From Actinomycetes bacterium (GTDB lineage Bacteria; Actinomycetota; Acidimicrobiia; Acidimicrobiales; Microtrichaceae): DNA of 37,068 nucleotides. This document shows, one piece after another, positions 17,157 to 26,077 of this stretch; the stretch's first letter is position 1, and each line of letters begins with the position of its first letter. Position numbers and translations under genes: made by a program. Where the stretch lies: assembly GCA_030621865.1 (NCBI GenBank), contig JAUXGW010000004.1:1-37068 (forward strand), in the 5' to 3' direction. The notes beneath the pieces were generated by a model. That model made no database searches. It was given only the letters and a program-made list of their open reading frames with translations, and was not told where the DNA came from.

Positions 17157-18086
17157 TCAGTCCTGCGGTTCGGCGTTTGGGATCTCGGGGTCGGGGATCT
17201 CGGGTTTCGGGAGCCCGGTCGGATTCGGATACGGGATCCACCCGGTTGTCACCACCGCCTCGACAATCGGCATCAGCGTGCTGCACATCGAAGCGCGGCC
17301 CGACTGTCCAAGTTGGACATATGGTGGTGCAGCCAATCCGTCGGTCCGCTTCTCGATGTGATCCCTGAACCTGATTCCGCGCTCTGTGAGATCGCCGTCG
17401 GCCGTGATCAGGCCCGCTCCCGCGAGGGTGCGTGTGGCTTCTTTCCACTCCAGTTCCGGCCAACCACGGACTTCCCGCAGCCGGTCCGGATCAATTCCAC
17501 TTCGGGCGGCGGCAATTATGTGTGGCTCGCAGCCGGACAACCCTTCCGACACCAGCACGGCAACATGGCCGTCGCCGCGGTGTTCCCGCAGGGTGGTGCA
17601 GAGTTGCCACATGTCGGCAACCGGATCGTCGAAGGGCATGAGGTCGGCGTTGCTGGCGAACAGTGCGCGGCCGCTCGGGTCAGCCAGTTCGGCGGCATGG
17701 CTGAGGGGATCGAGCACCTGTTCTGCGAGGTCCGACAGTTCGTCTTCGGATCCCGACGCCTTCCATGCCGTTCGGAGTGCGGCAGCAGCGGCGGCCGCCC
17801 GACCTTCGACTGCATCATCCGGTGAGCACCAGGTCCATGCATCTGGCAGAGACTTGCGAACCATTGCGGGATCAAACCCGGCGAACGCTGCCGTGGCGAC
17901 TCCCGGCCCCACGGAACCCATCGGTGCGGCCCTCGAACCGAAGTAACCCATCCAGAACCCCTTGAAACCCTGTTCCCTTCTGGCCTCGATGCACTCCGGC
18001 GAGAAATAGGTCACTGCGTGAACGGTTTCGATCAGTGTCCAGATGGTTCGTGATTCGACCGGCTCCATCAGCAAATCATTGCCCAT
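17157..18086 (-). CDS. SCO6745-like conserved actinobacterial protein
   Basis: 'TIWTLIETVHAVTYFSPECIEARREQGFKGFWMGYFGSRAAPMG' and C-terminal 'LTERGIRFRDHIEKRTD' recognised as this family; start ambiguous (18086 or 18068). Confidence 0.75.
   Translation of the reverse strand: MGNDLLMEPVESRTIWTLIETVHAVTYFSPECIEARREQGFKGFWMGYFGSRAAPMGSVGPGVATAAFAGFDPAMVRKSLPDAWTWCSPDDAVEGRAAAAAAALRTAWKASGSEDELSDLAEQVLDPLSHAAELADPSGRALFASNADLMPFDDPVADMWQLCTTLREHRGDGHVAVLVSEGLSGCEPHIIAAARSGIDPDRLREVRGWPELEWKEATRTLAGAGLITADGDLTERGIRFRDHIEKRTDGLAAPPYVQLGQSGRASMCSTLMPIVEAVVTTGWIPYPNPTGLPKPEIPDPEIPNAEPQD
17179..17208. repeat. 15-bp imperfect tandem repeat x2 (gggatctcgggg...) at C-terminus of SCO6745-like CDS
   Basis: Encodes 'PEIPDPEIPN'. 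Confidence 0.8.
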
Positions 18087-18106
18087 CCGCGGATAGGTTG
18101 CGGACA

Positions 18107-18478
18107 ATGGCAGGCAAACAGATCCCTTTGACCGACGAACTCCGGGCGTATCTCGTTGCACACAGCGATCCGCCCCGCACCGACGTACACCGCGACCTGA
18201 TGGAGACAACGGCACGGGAGATCGGTGATCTGGCCTTCATCGATGCGGACAAGGAAAACTACGTCACGTACTACGAGATCATTCTCGACCGCATGGAATC
18301 GGGTGGCCTGATCGTGGCCGACAACACCTTGTGGTCCGGCGCAGTGCTCGATGAAAACGACACCAGCGAGTCAACCGTGGCGATTCGGGAATTCAATGCC
18401 CACGTTGTGAACGATGAGCGCGTCGACGCACTTCTGGTGAATGTCGGCGACGGCTTGATGCTTGCGCGGAAGCGGTGA
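18107..18478 (+). CDS. Internally truncated class I SAM O-methyltransferase (probably non-catalytic)
   Basis: N-terminus 'KQIPLTDELRAYLVAHSDPPRTDVHRDLMETTARE' and C-terminus 'DLAFIDADKENYVTYYEIILDRMESGGLIVADNTLWSGAV...VNVGDGLMLARKR' match the family, but the SAM-binding core is absent. Confidence 0.85.
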   Translation: MAGKQIPLTDELRAYLVAHSDPPRTDVHRDLMETTAREIGDLAFIDADKENYVTYYEIILDRMESGGLIVADNTLWSGAVLDENDTSESTVAIREFNAHVVNDERVDALLVNVGDGLMLARKR

Positions 18479-18529
18479 AAGTGCGGCGAGATTTCCGGCG
18501 AGCGGATCTGCGCGCCACGATGGACATTC

Positions 18530-20494
18530 TTGAAACTCCTTGAGCCGCTGAAGCTGGGCGCAGTGATCGCCCCGAACCGTGTGGTGTTCGGTGCGCACGA
18601 GACGAACCTGGGCAGGGATCGTTCCATTTCCGAACGCCATCTCGCGTACTACCTGTCCCGCGCCAAAGGAGGCGCAGGGGTGATCGTCACCGAAGAAGCC
18701 TCGGTTCATGAATCGGATTGGCCGTATGAACGTGCTCCGCTGGCAGTCGATTGTGCCGATGGGTGGTCCAGGGTTTCGGACGCGTGCCACAACGAATCTT
18801 CGGTTGTCCTGGCCGCGCTGAATCACGCCGGCGGTCAGGGGACTTCCCACTGGAGTCAGCGGGAACTCTGGGCGCCCGGTCGGGTTCCGGAGGTCAATAC
18901 CCGGGAAGTACCGAAGTTGATGGAGCAATCCGATATCGACGCCGTTGTCAGCGGATTTGGCTCCGCAGCGTCCATTGCGGTTTCTGCCGGCTGTGATGGA
19001 GTGGAGATCAGCGCCGGTCAGTTCTCCCTGGTGAGGCAGTTCCTGTCAGGACTGACCAACACCAGAGACGATCAGTATCGCGATCGATCCTTGTTCGCCA
19101 AACAGGTGATCCGTGCGGTTCGACGGGCGATCGGCGCGGACAAGGTGATCTCGTTCCGGCTGTCCTGTGACGAGTTGGCGCCATGGGCCGGGATCACTCC
19201 GGAGATGGCGGCCGAGTTGGCAGCGGACTTCGTTGCGGACACCGACGAGGCCCGAATCGATCTGCTCACAGTGGTTCGCGGCTCTATATTCAGCGCAGGA
19301 TCCACCCGCCCCGATGGCCACGACGCCCCGGGATTCAATCTGGAACTCTGTCGGTCGATCCGTTCGGCGGTTCGCGAGGTTGCAGGAGATCGGGTTCCCG
19401 TGGTTGCACAGGGTTCGATCGTGGACACTTCGCAGGCCGAGTGGGCCATCGAAGATGGTGTGGCCGACGCGGTCGAGATGACCCGTGCCCAGATGGCTGA
19501 CCCGAATCTGGTGAACAAGGCCGCAATGGGGCGGGCCGAGCGCATCCGCCCCTGCGTGTTGTGCAATCAGATGTGCATGGTGCGCGACAACCGCAACCCG
19601 ATGGTCACCTGTGTGGTCAATCCGATGTCGGGCCATGAGTTCGAGGACGAACCTCTGGTGGGTACTGCGACGATAGCGAGCGAGGTCCAGGTGGTCGGTG
19701 GCGGCGCGGCGGGGATGGAGTCTGCGCGGGTCGCCAGCATCCGCGGGCACACAGTGCGGTTGTTCGAAGCTTCTGATTCATTGGGTGGTGAACTTCTCCA
19801 GATCGCGAAGTTGCCGGGACGCGACAGGTTTTCCCTGTTTGCAGACTGGCTTGCGGCCGAGGTGCATGAGTTGGGTGTCGAGGTCAATACTTCGATGGAA
19901 GCGATTCCAGCAGAACTCGATTCCACCTCGCACGTGATTGTCGCCACGGGCAGCAGGATCGGTGATCCCACCTACGCCGTCACCAAGGCGGCACAGGTGC
20001 TCAGTGCAGGTGACGTTCTCGCTGCCGGGGACCCGACAGGCCAGGAAGGCGATCTGCCGAATGGAGCGGTCCTTGTCTGGGATCCCATCGGTGGCCCGGT
20101 CGGAATCGGGGTTGCCGAACTTCTGCTTGCGGCAGGTCGGGAAGTCCATCTGGCGACACCGGATTACATCATCGGCAATGAACTCGCCAGAGCAGGTGAT
20201 CTCGGGCCTGCCAACGCCCGCCTGGCCCAGGCCGGCCTGCACGCGCACCGGCGCTGTTCGCTGCTGAGCGTCAAGAAGGGGACTGCAACCCTCGCCGACC
20301 GATTCTCGGAGGAACTGCTCGAGGTTCCGGTGGAGTGGGTTGTTGATGCCGGACACAGATTGCCCGAAGACAATCTGTTCCATGAACTCGCCGCCGCAGG
20401 TTTCAAGGCATCCCAGGCGGGCGACTCCGTGGCACCCCGGACGGTTCACGAGGCCATTCTCGAAGGACGCCGTCGAGCCCTCGACCTCGGCTGA
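18530..20494 (+). CDS. FadH/OYE-family flavin oxidoreductase (mycofactocin system OYE type)
   Basis: 'LGAVIAPNRVVFGAHETNLG', FeS motif 'CVLCNQMCMVRDNRNPMVTC', NAD(P) motif 'VVGGGAAGMESARVA'; TTG start. Confidence 0.88.
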   Translation: MKLLEPLKLGAVIAPNRVVFGAHETNLGRDRSISERHLAYYLSRAKGGAGVIVTEEASVHESDWPYERAPLAVDCADGWSRVSDACHNESSVVLAALNHAGGQGTSHWSQRELWAPGRVPEVNTREVPKLMEQSDIDAVVSGFGSAASIAVSAGCDGVEISAGQFSLVRQFLSGLTNTRDDQYRDRSLFAKQVIRAVRRAIGADKVISFRLSCDELAPWAGITPEMAAELAADFVADTDEARIDLLTVVRGSIFSAGSTRPDGHDAPGFNLELCRSIRSAVREVAGDRVPVVAQGSIVDTSQAEWAIEDGVADAVEMTRAQMADPNLVNKAAMGRAERIRPCVLCNQMCMVRDNRNPMVTCVVNPMSGHEFEDEPLVGTATIASEVQVVGGGAAGMESARVASIRGHTVRLFEASDSLGGELLQIAKLPGRDRFSLFADWLAAEVHELGVEVNTSMEAIPAELDSTSHVIVATGSRIGDPTYAVTKAAQVLSAGDVLAAGDPTGQEGDLPNGAVLVWDPIGGPVGIGVAELLLAAGREVHLATPDYIIGNELARAGDLGPANARLAQAGLHAHRRCSLLSVKKGTATLADRFSEELLEVPVEWVVDAGHRLPEDNLFHELAAAGFKASQAGDSVAPRTVHEAILEGRRRALDLG

Positions 20495-20514
20495 GGTCTG
20501 AACGGCCGGTTTTC

Positions 20515-20550
20515 GGCTCGAATCCACCAACTGGCTCGAATTCACCAACT
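20515..20550. repeat. 18-bp tandem repeat x2 (ggctcgaatccaccaact / ggctcgaattcaccaact)
   Basis: Directly read between oye and korA. Confidence 0.95.
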
Positions 20551-20568
20551 GGACTGCCGGGTGTACCG

Positions 20569-20604
20569 TCCTAGAGAAGCTCTCAACGTCGAGATCCTCT
20601 AGGA
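20569..20604 (+). promoter_or_regulatory. Inverted repeat TCCTAGAG-N20-CTCTAGGA overlapping the korA RBS
   Basis: Perfect 8-bp arms; 3' arm contains AGGA of AGGAG, just upstream of GTG at 20611. Confidence 0.55.
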
Positions 20605-20610
20605 GACCAG

Positions 20611-22506
20611 GTGTCCACTGCGAAGTCGTCGTCCGTGAAGCCGTCCGAAGAAATCGAAAACGTGGTGATCAGGCTCGCCGGGGACTCCGGCGACGGAATG
20701 CAGTTGACCGGCAACCAGTTCACCGCTGTGAGCGCCCTCGCCGGCAACGATTTGGCCACCCTGCCGGACTTTCCGGCAGAAATCAGGGCCCCAGCCGGAA
20801 CCATGGCGGGTGTATCTGCTTTTCAGGTTCACATCTCTTCGGAGGACATTTCCCATCCCGGTGACAAGGCCGATGTGTTGGTCGCCATGAATCCGGCGGC
20901 GTTGCGCTCGGAGCTTTCGAAGGTCCATTCCGATGCCACTTTGATCATCAACACGGATGAGTTTGGCGAGCGGGAGCTGGAAAAGGCCGGTTATGACTCG
21001 AATCCACTCGACGACGACTCGCTCGAGGGCTACTACGTGATCGACGTTCCGATGACCTCGCTGACGGTGACAGCAGTGAAGGAGCTGGGAGCCAAGCGAC
21101 GCGACGCGGAACGGTCCAAGAACTTCTTTGCCCTCGGTCTGCTCTGCTGGATGTACAGCCGGAATCCCGACGACGTGAAGGACTGGATCGACGAGCGCTT
21201 CGCTTCGGATGACCTGATCCGCCGTTCCAACGTCACTGCGTTCGACGTGGGCCATGCCTTCGGCGAGACCACGGAGCAGATATCGATCACACATGTGGTG
21301 GAATCCGCGGATCATCCGCCGGGTACCTACCGCAACGTCAACGGAAACACTGCTCTGGCCTGGGGAATGATCGCGGCCACGCAGTTGAGCGGACTCCAGT
21401 CCTTTCTGGGTTCGTATCCCATCACACCCGCGTCCGACATCCTCCACGAACTGTCCAAGCACCCTGCGGCGGCTTTCCGCACGTTCCAGGCCGAAGACGA
21501 GATCGCGGCTGTCACATCTGCCATTGGAGCATCCTTCGCCGGTGACCTGGCCTGGACCACCACTTCGGGTCCCGGAATGGCACTCAAGGGAGAGGCGATG
21601 GGCCTTGCGGTATCACTCGAGTTGCCTCTGGTGATCGTGAACATCCAGCGCGGTGGACCTTCCACCGGGTTGCCGACGAAGACCGAGCAATCTGATCTCT
21701 TTCAGGCGATGTATGGCCGGCATGGAGAATCTCCGATGCCGGTGATTGCCGCCCGCCGCCCGGCGGACTGCTTCGAGTGTGCCATCGAGGCGGCTCAGGT
21801 TGCGTTGCGGTATCGCACTCCGGTGATCCTCCTGTCGGACGGATATCTGGGCAACAGCTCGGAGCCCTGGCGGATTCCTGATGTGGACGACTTGCCGGAT
21901 CTGAGTGTGGAGTTCGCCACCGAGTCGAATCACGAGAATCCTGACGGGTCGATGGACTTCTGGCCGTACCTTCGCGATGAGGCAACCTTGGCGAGGCCGT
22001 GGGCGATACCCGGCACACCGGGACTCGAGCACCGCATCGGAGGCATCGAGAAGCAGGACGGCACCGGTGACATCTCCTATGACGCCGTCAATCATCAACT
22101 GATGACCGATCTGCGCGCCGAGAAGATTGCGCGGATTGCGGACGATCTCCCGCCGCCGGAATACACGGGCGATCTCGATGCCGAGGTGCTCCTGGTCGGT
22201 TGGGGATCCACCTGGGGGACGATTGCATCTGCGGTCGAAAGACTCCGCAAGGAAGGCATCCTGGTTGCTCATCTGCATCTCAGGTATATCAATCCACTTC
22301 CGAAGGAAGTGGGAGAGATCCTTCGCAGCCATCGGTCGGTGATTGTGCCCGAGTTGAACATGGGGCAGCTCTCCAGGATGCTCCGGGCCGAGTTCCTGGT
22401 GGACGCCCAGCCGCTGAACAAGGTTGCCGGGCTTCCGTTCACGGTTGGCGAAATTGAGGCGGCCGTGCGAAAAGCTGTGCACGGAGACGATGGGGGATCG
22501 AAATGA
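20611..22506 (+). CDS. korA: 2-oxoacid (2-oxoglutarate):ferredoxin oxidoreductase, gamma/alpha fusion
   Basis: 'VIRLAGDSGDGMQLTGNQF', 'GSYPITPASDILHELSKH', 'EDEIAAVTSAIGASFAG', 'RGGPSTGLPTKTEQSDL'. Confidence 0.93.
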   Translation: MSTAKSSSVKPSEEIENVVIRLAGDSGDGMQLTGNQFTAVSALAGNDLATLPDFPAEIRAPAGTMAGVSAFQVHISSEDISHPGDKADVLVAMNPAALRSELSKVHSDATLIINTDEFGERELEKAGYDSNPLDDDSLEGYYVIDVPMTSLTVTAVKELGAKRRDAERSKNFFALGLLCWMYSRNPDDVKDWIDERFASDDLIRRSNVTAFDVGHAFGETTEQISITHVVESADHPPGTYRNVNGNTALAWGMIAATQLSGLQSFLGSYPITPASDILHELSKHPAAAFRTFQAEDEIAAVTSAIGASFAGDLAWTTTSGPGMALKGEAMGLAVSLELPLVIVNIQRGGPSTGLPTKTEQSDLFQAMYGRHGESPMPVIAARRPADCFECAIEAAQVALRYRTPVILLSDGYLGNSSEPWRIPDVDDLPDLSVEFATESNHENPDGSMDFWPYLRDEATLARPWAIPGTPGLEHRIGGIEKQDGTGDISYDAVNHQLMTDLRAEKIARIADDLPPPEYTGDLDAEVLLVGWGSTWGTIASAVERLRKEGILVAHLHLRYINPLPKEVGEILRSHRSVIVPELNMGQLSRMLRAEFLVDAQPLNKVAGLPFTVGEIEAAVRKAVHGDDGGSK

Positions 22507-23531
22507 CGACGACCGAGACAACAACGACCGCAGTGGACATTCCCACCACCAAACGTGCCGACTGGCAGAGCGACCAGGAGGTCCGGTGGTGTCCGGGTTG
22601 TGGGGACTACTCGATCCTCTCAGCCATGCAGTTCGCTCTTCCCGAGATGGGTATTCGACGAGAAGACACGGTTGTGGTGGGCGGAATCGGCTGCGCAGCG
22701 AGATTCCCGTATTACATGAACACCTACGGGATACACGGAATCCACGGACGTGCTCCCGCCATCGCCACCGGTGTTGCCCTGGCGAACCCCGACCTTTCGG
22801 TGTTCGTGGTGGGCGGAGATGGAGATTTGCTCTCCATCGGCGGAAACCATCTGCTGCATGCACTTCGCCGAAACATCAACATGACGATCCTGTTGGTCAA
22901 CAACCGGATCTACGGTCTCACCAAAGGCCAGTATTCGCCCACTTCGGAACAGGGAAAGGTGACCAAGTCATCTCCCCGGGGATCAGAAGATTCACCCCTG
23001 TTGCCGTTGTCGATTGCCCTCGGGGCGGACGCCACATTTGTGGCCCGCACCCACGACATGGACCGTCAACACATGATGGAGGTGTTCAAACGGGCGCATG
23101 CCCATCCGGGTGCTGCCTTTGTCGAGGTTCTTCAGAACTGCAATGTGTTCAACAACCATGCCTACGAATCGATCACAGCCAAGGCGAATCGTGAAGGAAT
23201 GATCATTCCACTTCGTCAGGGAGAGCCAATTCGTTTCGGCCCCGACGACAGCCTCGGCGTTGTCCTCGATCCCCGGCACGGTGCGGTTGTGGTGAACACT
23301 GCCGACGTCTCGGAGGATGAACTGCTTGTTCACAACGAGGCCAGGGACCATCCCTCGGTCGCGTTCGCTCTTTCTCGTCTCTCCCCCAACATGGACGAAC
23401 CCACTCCAATGGGAGTCTTCAGGGCAGTGGACCGCCCGGTCTACGGCCGCAACCCCGTGGAGACCGAACCGCCGGGGAGACAACTCATCTCCGATCTGTT
23501 GCATTCAGGCACCACCTGGGAAGTGGACTGA
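22503..23531 (+). CDS. korB: 2-oxoacid:ferredoxin oxidoreductase beta subunit
   Basis: 'WCPGCGDYSILSAMQ', 'IGCAARFPYYMNTYGIHGIHGRAPAIATG', TPP motif 'GGDGDLLSIGGNHLLHALRRNINMTILLVNN'. Confidence 0.94.
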   Translation: MTTTETTTTAVDIPTTKRADWQSDQEVRWCPGCGDYSILSAMQFALPEMGIRREDTVVVGGIGCAARFPYYMNTYGIHGIHGRAPAIATGVALANPDLSVFVVGGDGDLLSIGGNHLLHALRRNINMTILLVNNRIYGLTKGQYSPTSEQGKVTKSSPRGSEDSPLLPLSIALGADATFVARTHDMDRQHMMEVFKRAHAHPGAAFVEVLQNCNVFNNHAYESITAKANREGMIIPLRQGEPIRFGPDDSLGVVLDPRHGAVVVNTADVSEDELLVHNEARDHPSVAFALSRLSPNMDEPTPMGVFRAVDRPVYGRNPVETEPPGRQLISDLLHSGTTWEVD

Positions 23532-23596
23532 TCCTGAGACCCGTCTTCGGTTTCATGGACTTTTGGGGATTTGGCGATAGCATTGCCGAAGGGCGA

Positions 23597-23618
23597 TTGC
23601 GGCGTGATTGCGCCGCAG
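23597..23618 (+). terminator. GC-rich hairpin (GCGGCG-tgattg-CGCCGC) downstream of korB
   Basis: 6-bp perfect GC stem plus flanking pairs; no clear U-tract, so tentative. Confidence 0.35.
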
Positions 23619-23678
23619 ACAGTTTGGTGATCCGAATCCGGTCGGGTTTCGGTCGCTTCGAAGGAGAAGGAGGCTGAC

Positions 23679-24023
23679 ATGTTGAGTGCCACCAAGAATG
23701 TTCTGGAGGCGACTGTGCAGCAGGCACAGGATCTGGCTGAGGCCGCCAACACGGCCTTCCGGTCACACGATGACGTGGCTGTGGCGTTGCCGGGCGGCAT
23801 GTTCGGTCACGTCCACAAGGGTCGGCTCGTCGGATTCGGTCTGGAACCGGTCGGCGACGTGCTCGTCGAAAGCGACCGTCACGTTGAAGACCTGATCGAT
23901 GGCTCCAGGGGTCACTTGGTCTGGGGTCGTGTTGTGGCCGTCGCCGGCGGGGCGGCCGCGGCCGCGTCAACGGTCGCCGGTGTAACTGCAGCGGTCCTTC
24001 GTGGCCGCCGGGAAGCTGCCTGA
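23679..24023 (+). CDS. Small uncharacterised protein with C-terminal Ala-rich TM-like segment
   Basis: 114 aa; 'VWGRVVAVAGGAAAAASTVAGVTAAVLRGRREAA'; upstream 'GAAGGAGAAGGAGG' RBS-like. Confidence 0.7.
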   Translation: MLSATKNVLEATVQQAQDLAEAANTAFRSHDDVAVALPGGMFGHVHKGRLVGFGLEPVGDVLVESDRHVEDLIDGSRGHLVWGRVVAVAGGAAAAASTVAGVTAAVLRGRREAA

Positions 24024-24092
24024 GTCCTCCGCAGTCGAAGACCGGGTAGCTCACGGTTTTGAGTGGTTCCGGCCGGCACGTAGCTTGGTCGG

Positions 24093-26042
24093 ATGGCGGA
24101 GCGTCTCCTGTGGTCACCACAACAGATCGGACCTGTCACGGTTCGCAATCGTGTGGTTTTTGCCGCACACCTGACGAACTACGCCAAAGACGGTCTGCCG
24201 ACTCTGCAGCACGCTGATTACTACGCCGAGAGGGCAGCGGGCGGAGCCGGACTCATCATCACCGAGGAGCACTCGACTCACCCCACTGACTGGCCCTACG
24301 AGAAGCTGATCCACGGATTCAACCGGGAGGTCATTCCCCGGTATCGACGAATGACCGAAGCTGTTCACCGTCACGGCGTTCCAATTTTCGCCCAGATCAA
24401 TCACAACGGCGGACAGGCATCGTCGATGTATTCGCGCCTTCCCGTGTGGGCACCCTCACCAGTGGCAGACCCGTTGTTCAGGGAAGTGCCGAAGGCTGTT
24501 GACCATGCCGAGATCGCCGAAATCGTGGAGTCCTACGCACGGGTTGCCCAGCACTGCGCCGAGGGTGGCTTCGACGGCATTGAACTCCAGTGTTCGCACT
24601 CTTCCATCGTGCGGGGATTTCTTTCGCCGGCCACCAACAAACGTCGCGATTCCTACGGCGGGACGCTCGCACGCAGGGCCCGGATCCTGCTGGAGATCGT
24701 GTCGGCCGTACGCTCCGCCATCGGCCCGGATCTGGCCCTGGGCGTTCGCATCTGCGGTGACGAACTGATCGAAGGCGGAACCACGATCGAGGAGGCAGTC
24801 GAGGTGGCGCGACTGGTGGAGCTCAGCGGCCACGTCGACTACATCAACACTTCCATCGGAGTGGCCACAGCCAGCCTCTTCATGATCGAAGCATCGATGC
24901 ACATTCCTCCCGGTTACTCGATGTTCATCCCATCCGCGATCCGCAAGGCTGTCGACCTGCCAGTGGTGGGTGTCGGCCGTTTCAAGGATCCGATCCAGGC
25001 CGAGCGAGCACTTGCTGACGGCCACTGTGATCTTGTCGGAGTTGTCCGCGGTCAGATAGCCGACGCTGACTTCGTGGCCAAGGCCCGCTCCGGTCACTCC
25101 GACGACACCCGTCTTTGTCTCTCCTGCAACCAGGAATGTGTTGGTCGCATGGGTCTCAACCGGTGGCTCGGTTGCATCGAAAACCCGCGGACCGGCCGCG
25201 AATCACTCGGCGTCGGCATTGCCAGGCCGACTCGTGTTCCCCGCAAGGTTTTGGTGATTGGTGCCGGCCCGGCGGGATTGCAGGCGGCGATCGCAGCGGC
25301 TCGCAATGGGCATGTCGTGACGGTTCTGGAGGCCGCCTCCGCAGCTGGGGGACAGGTCGCGTTGGCAGCTTCGGTTCCGAATCGTGCCGAATTCGGTGAC
25401 TTGGTGCGAAACCAGCTGCACGAATGCAACCGAATGGGTGTGGCCATTGAATACGGCGTCAGAGCTGACCTGGCAGAGGTGATTCGACGCGATCCCTCGC
25501 AGGTGATCATCGCCACCGGATCGGTGGCCGCTCGCCCCTGGTGGGCTCCACCAGAGGCTGAGTGGATTGTGGATGTTCGCGACGTCCTCACTGGGGACGT
25601 TCATCCCAGCGGGTCCGTGATGGTTCTCGACGAACTCGGCTTCCATCAGGCCACTTCCGTCGCTGAGTTGCTGGCTGACCGCGGATGTGAGGTGGAGATG
25701 GTGACTCCGGGAATGGTCGTGGGTCAGGATCTCGGAGTGACGCTGGATCTGGAGAATTTCTGGATCCGGGCACAATCCAAGGGCATCGTTCAGTCCACAG
25801 AACTGGTCCCGATGGGAGTCGATGGTCATGTCGTGAACCTGCAACACCATCCGACCGGCCGGATGGAAACCCGCGAACCGGACTGGCTGGTGCTGGCGAT
25901 TCCTTCCGAGCCTGCCGACGAGTTGTATCTCCAGCTGCACAAGGCGGGAATGCAGGCTGAACGAGTGGGTGATGCAGTGGCTCCGAGACGTGCCCATGCC
26001 GCCGTGGTCGACGGCGAGCGTGTCGGTGCAGCGATTGTCTGA
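24093..26042 (+). CDS. FadH/OYE-family flavin oxidoreductase, second paralogue (mycofactocin system OYE type)
   Basis: 'IGPVTVRNRVVFAAHLTNYAKDGLPTLQHADYYAERAAGGAGLIITEEHSTHPTDWPYEK', 'CLSCNQECVGRMGLNRWLGC', 'VIGAGPAGLQAAIAAARNGH'. Confidence 0.9.
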   Translation: MAERLLWSPQQIGPVTVRNRVVFAAHLTNYAKDGLPTLQHADYYAERAAGGAGLIITEEHSTHPTDWPYEKLIHGFNREVIPRYRRMTEAVHRHGVPIFAQINHNGGQASSMYSRLPVWAPSPVADPLFREVPKAVDHAEIAEIVESYARVAQHCAEGGFDGIELQCSHSSIVRGFLSPATNKRRDSYGGTLARRARILLEIVSAVRSAIGPDLALGVRICGDELIEGGTTIEEAVEVARLVELSGHVDYINTSIGVATASLFMIEASMHIPPGYSMFIPSAIRKAVDLPVVGVGRFKDPIQAERALADGHCDLVGVVRGQIADADFVAKARSGHSDDTRLCLSCNQECVGRMGLNRWLGCIENPRTGRESLGVGIARPTRVPRKVLVIGAGPAGLQAAIAAARNGHVVTVLEAASAAGGQVALAASVPNRAEFGDLVRNQLHECNRMGVAIEYGVRADLAEVIRRDPSQVIIATGSVAARPWWAPPEAEWIVDVRDVLTGDVHPSGSVMVLDELGFHQATSVAELLADRGCEVEMVTPGMVVGQDLGVTLDLENFWIRAQSKGIVQSTELVPMGVDGHVVNLQHHPTGRMETREPDWLVLAIPSEPADELYLQLHKAGMQAERVGDAVAPRRAHAAVVDGERVGAAIV

Positions 26043-26063
26043 GAAGCAGCGATTGTCTGGGAA
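26028..26063. repeat. 18-bp tandem repeat x2 spanning the OYE stop codon (gcagcgattgtctg[a/g]gaa)
   Basis: Directly read; one mismatch, and the mismatch removes the stop in the second copy. Confidence 0.95.
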
Positions 26064-26077
26064 GAGTTGTGCGTCGA

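Noticed and set aside
18530-20494. OYE protein as a replacement for MftD
   Set aside because: OYE/FadH architecture differs from the MftD fold; no evidence for premycofactocin chemistry.
21613-22863. Minus-strand ORF of 416 aa opposite korA/korB
   Set aside because: Antisense to highly conserved korAB; no family motif.
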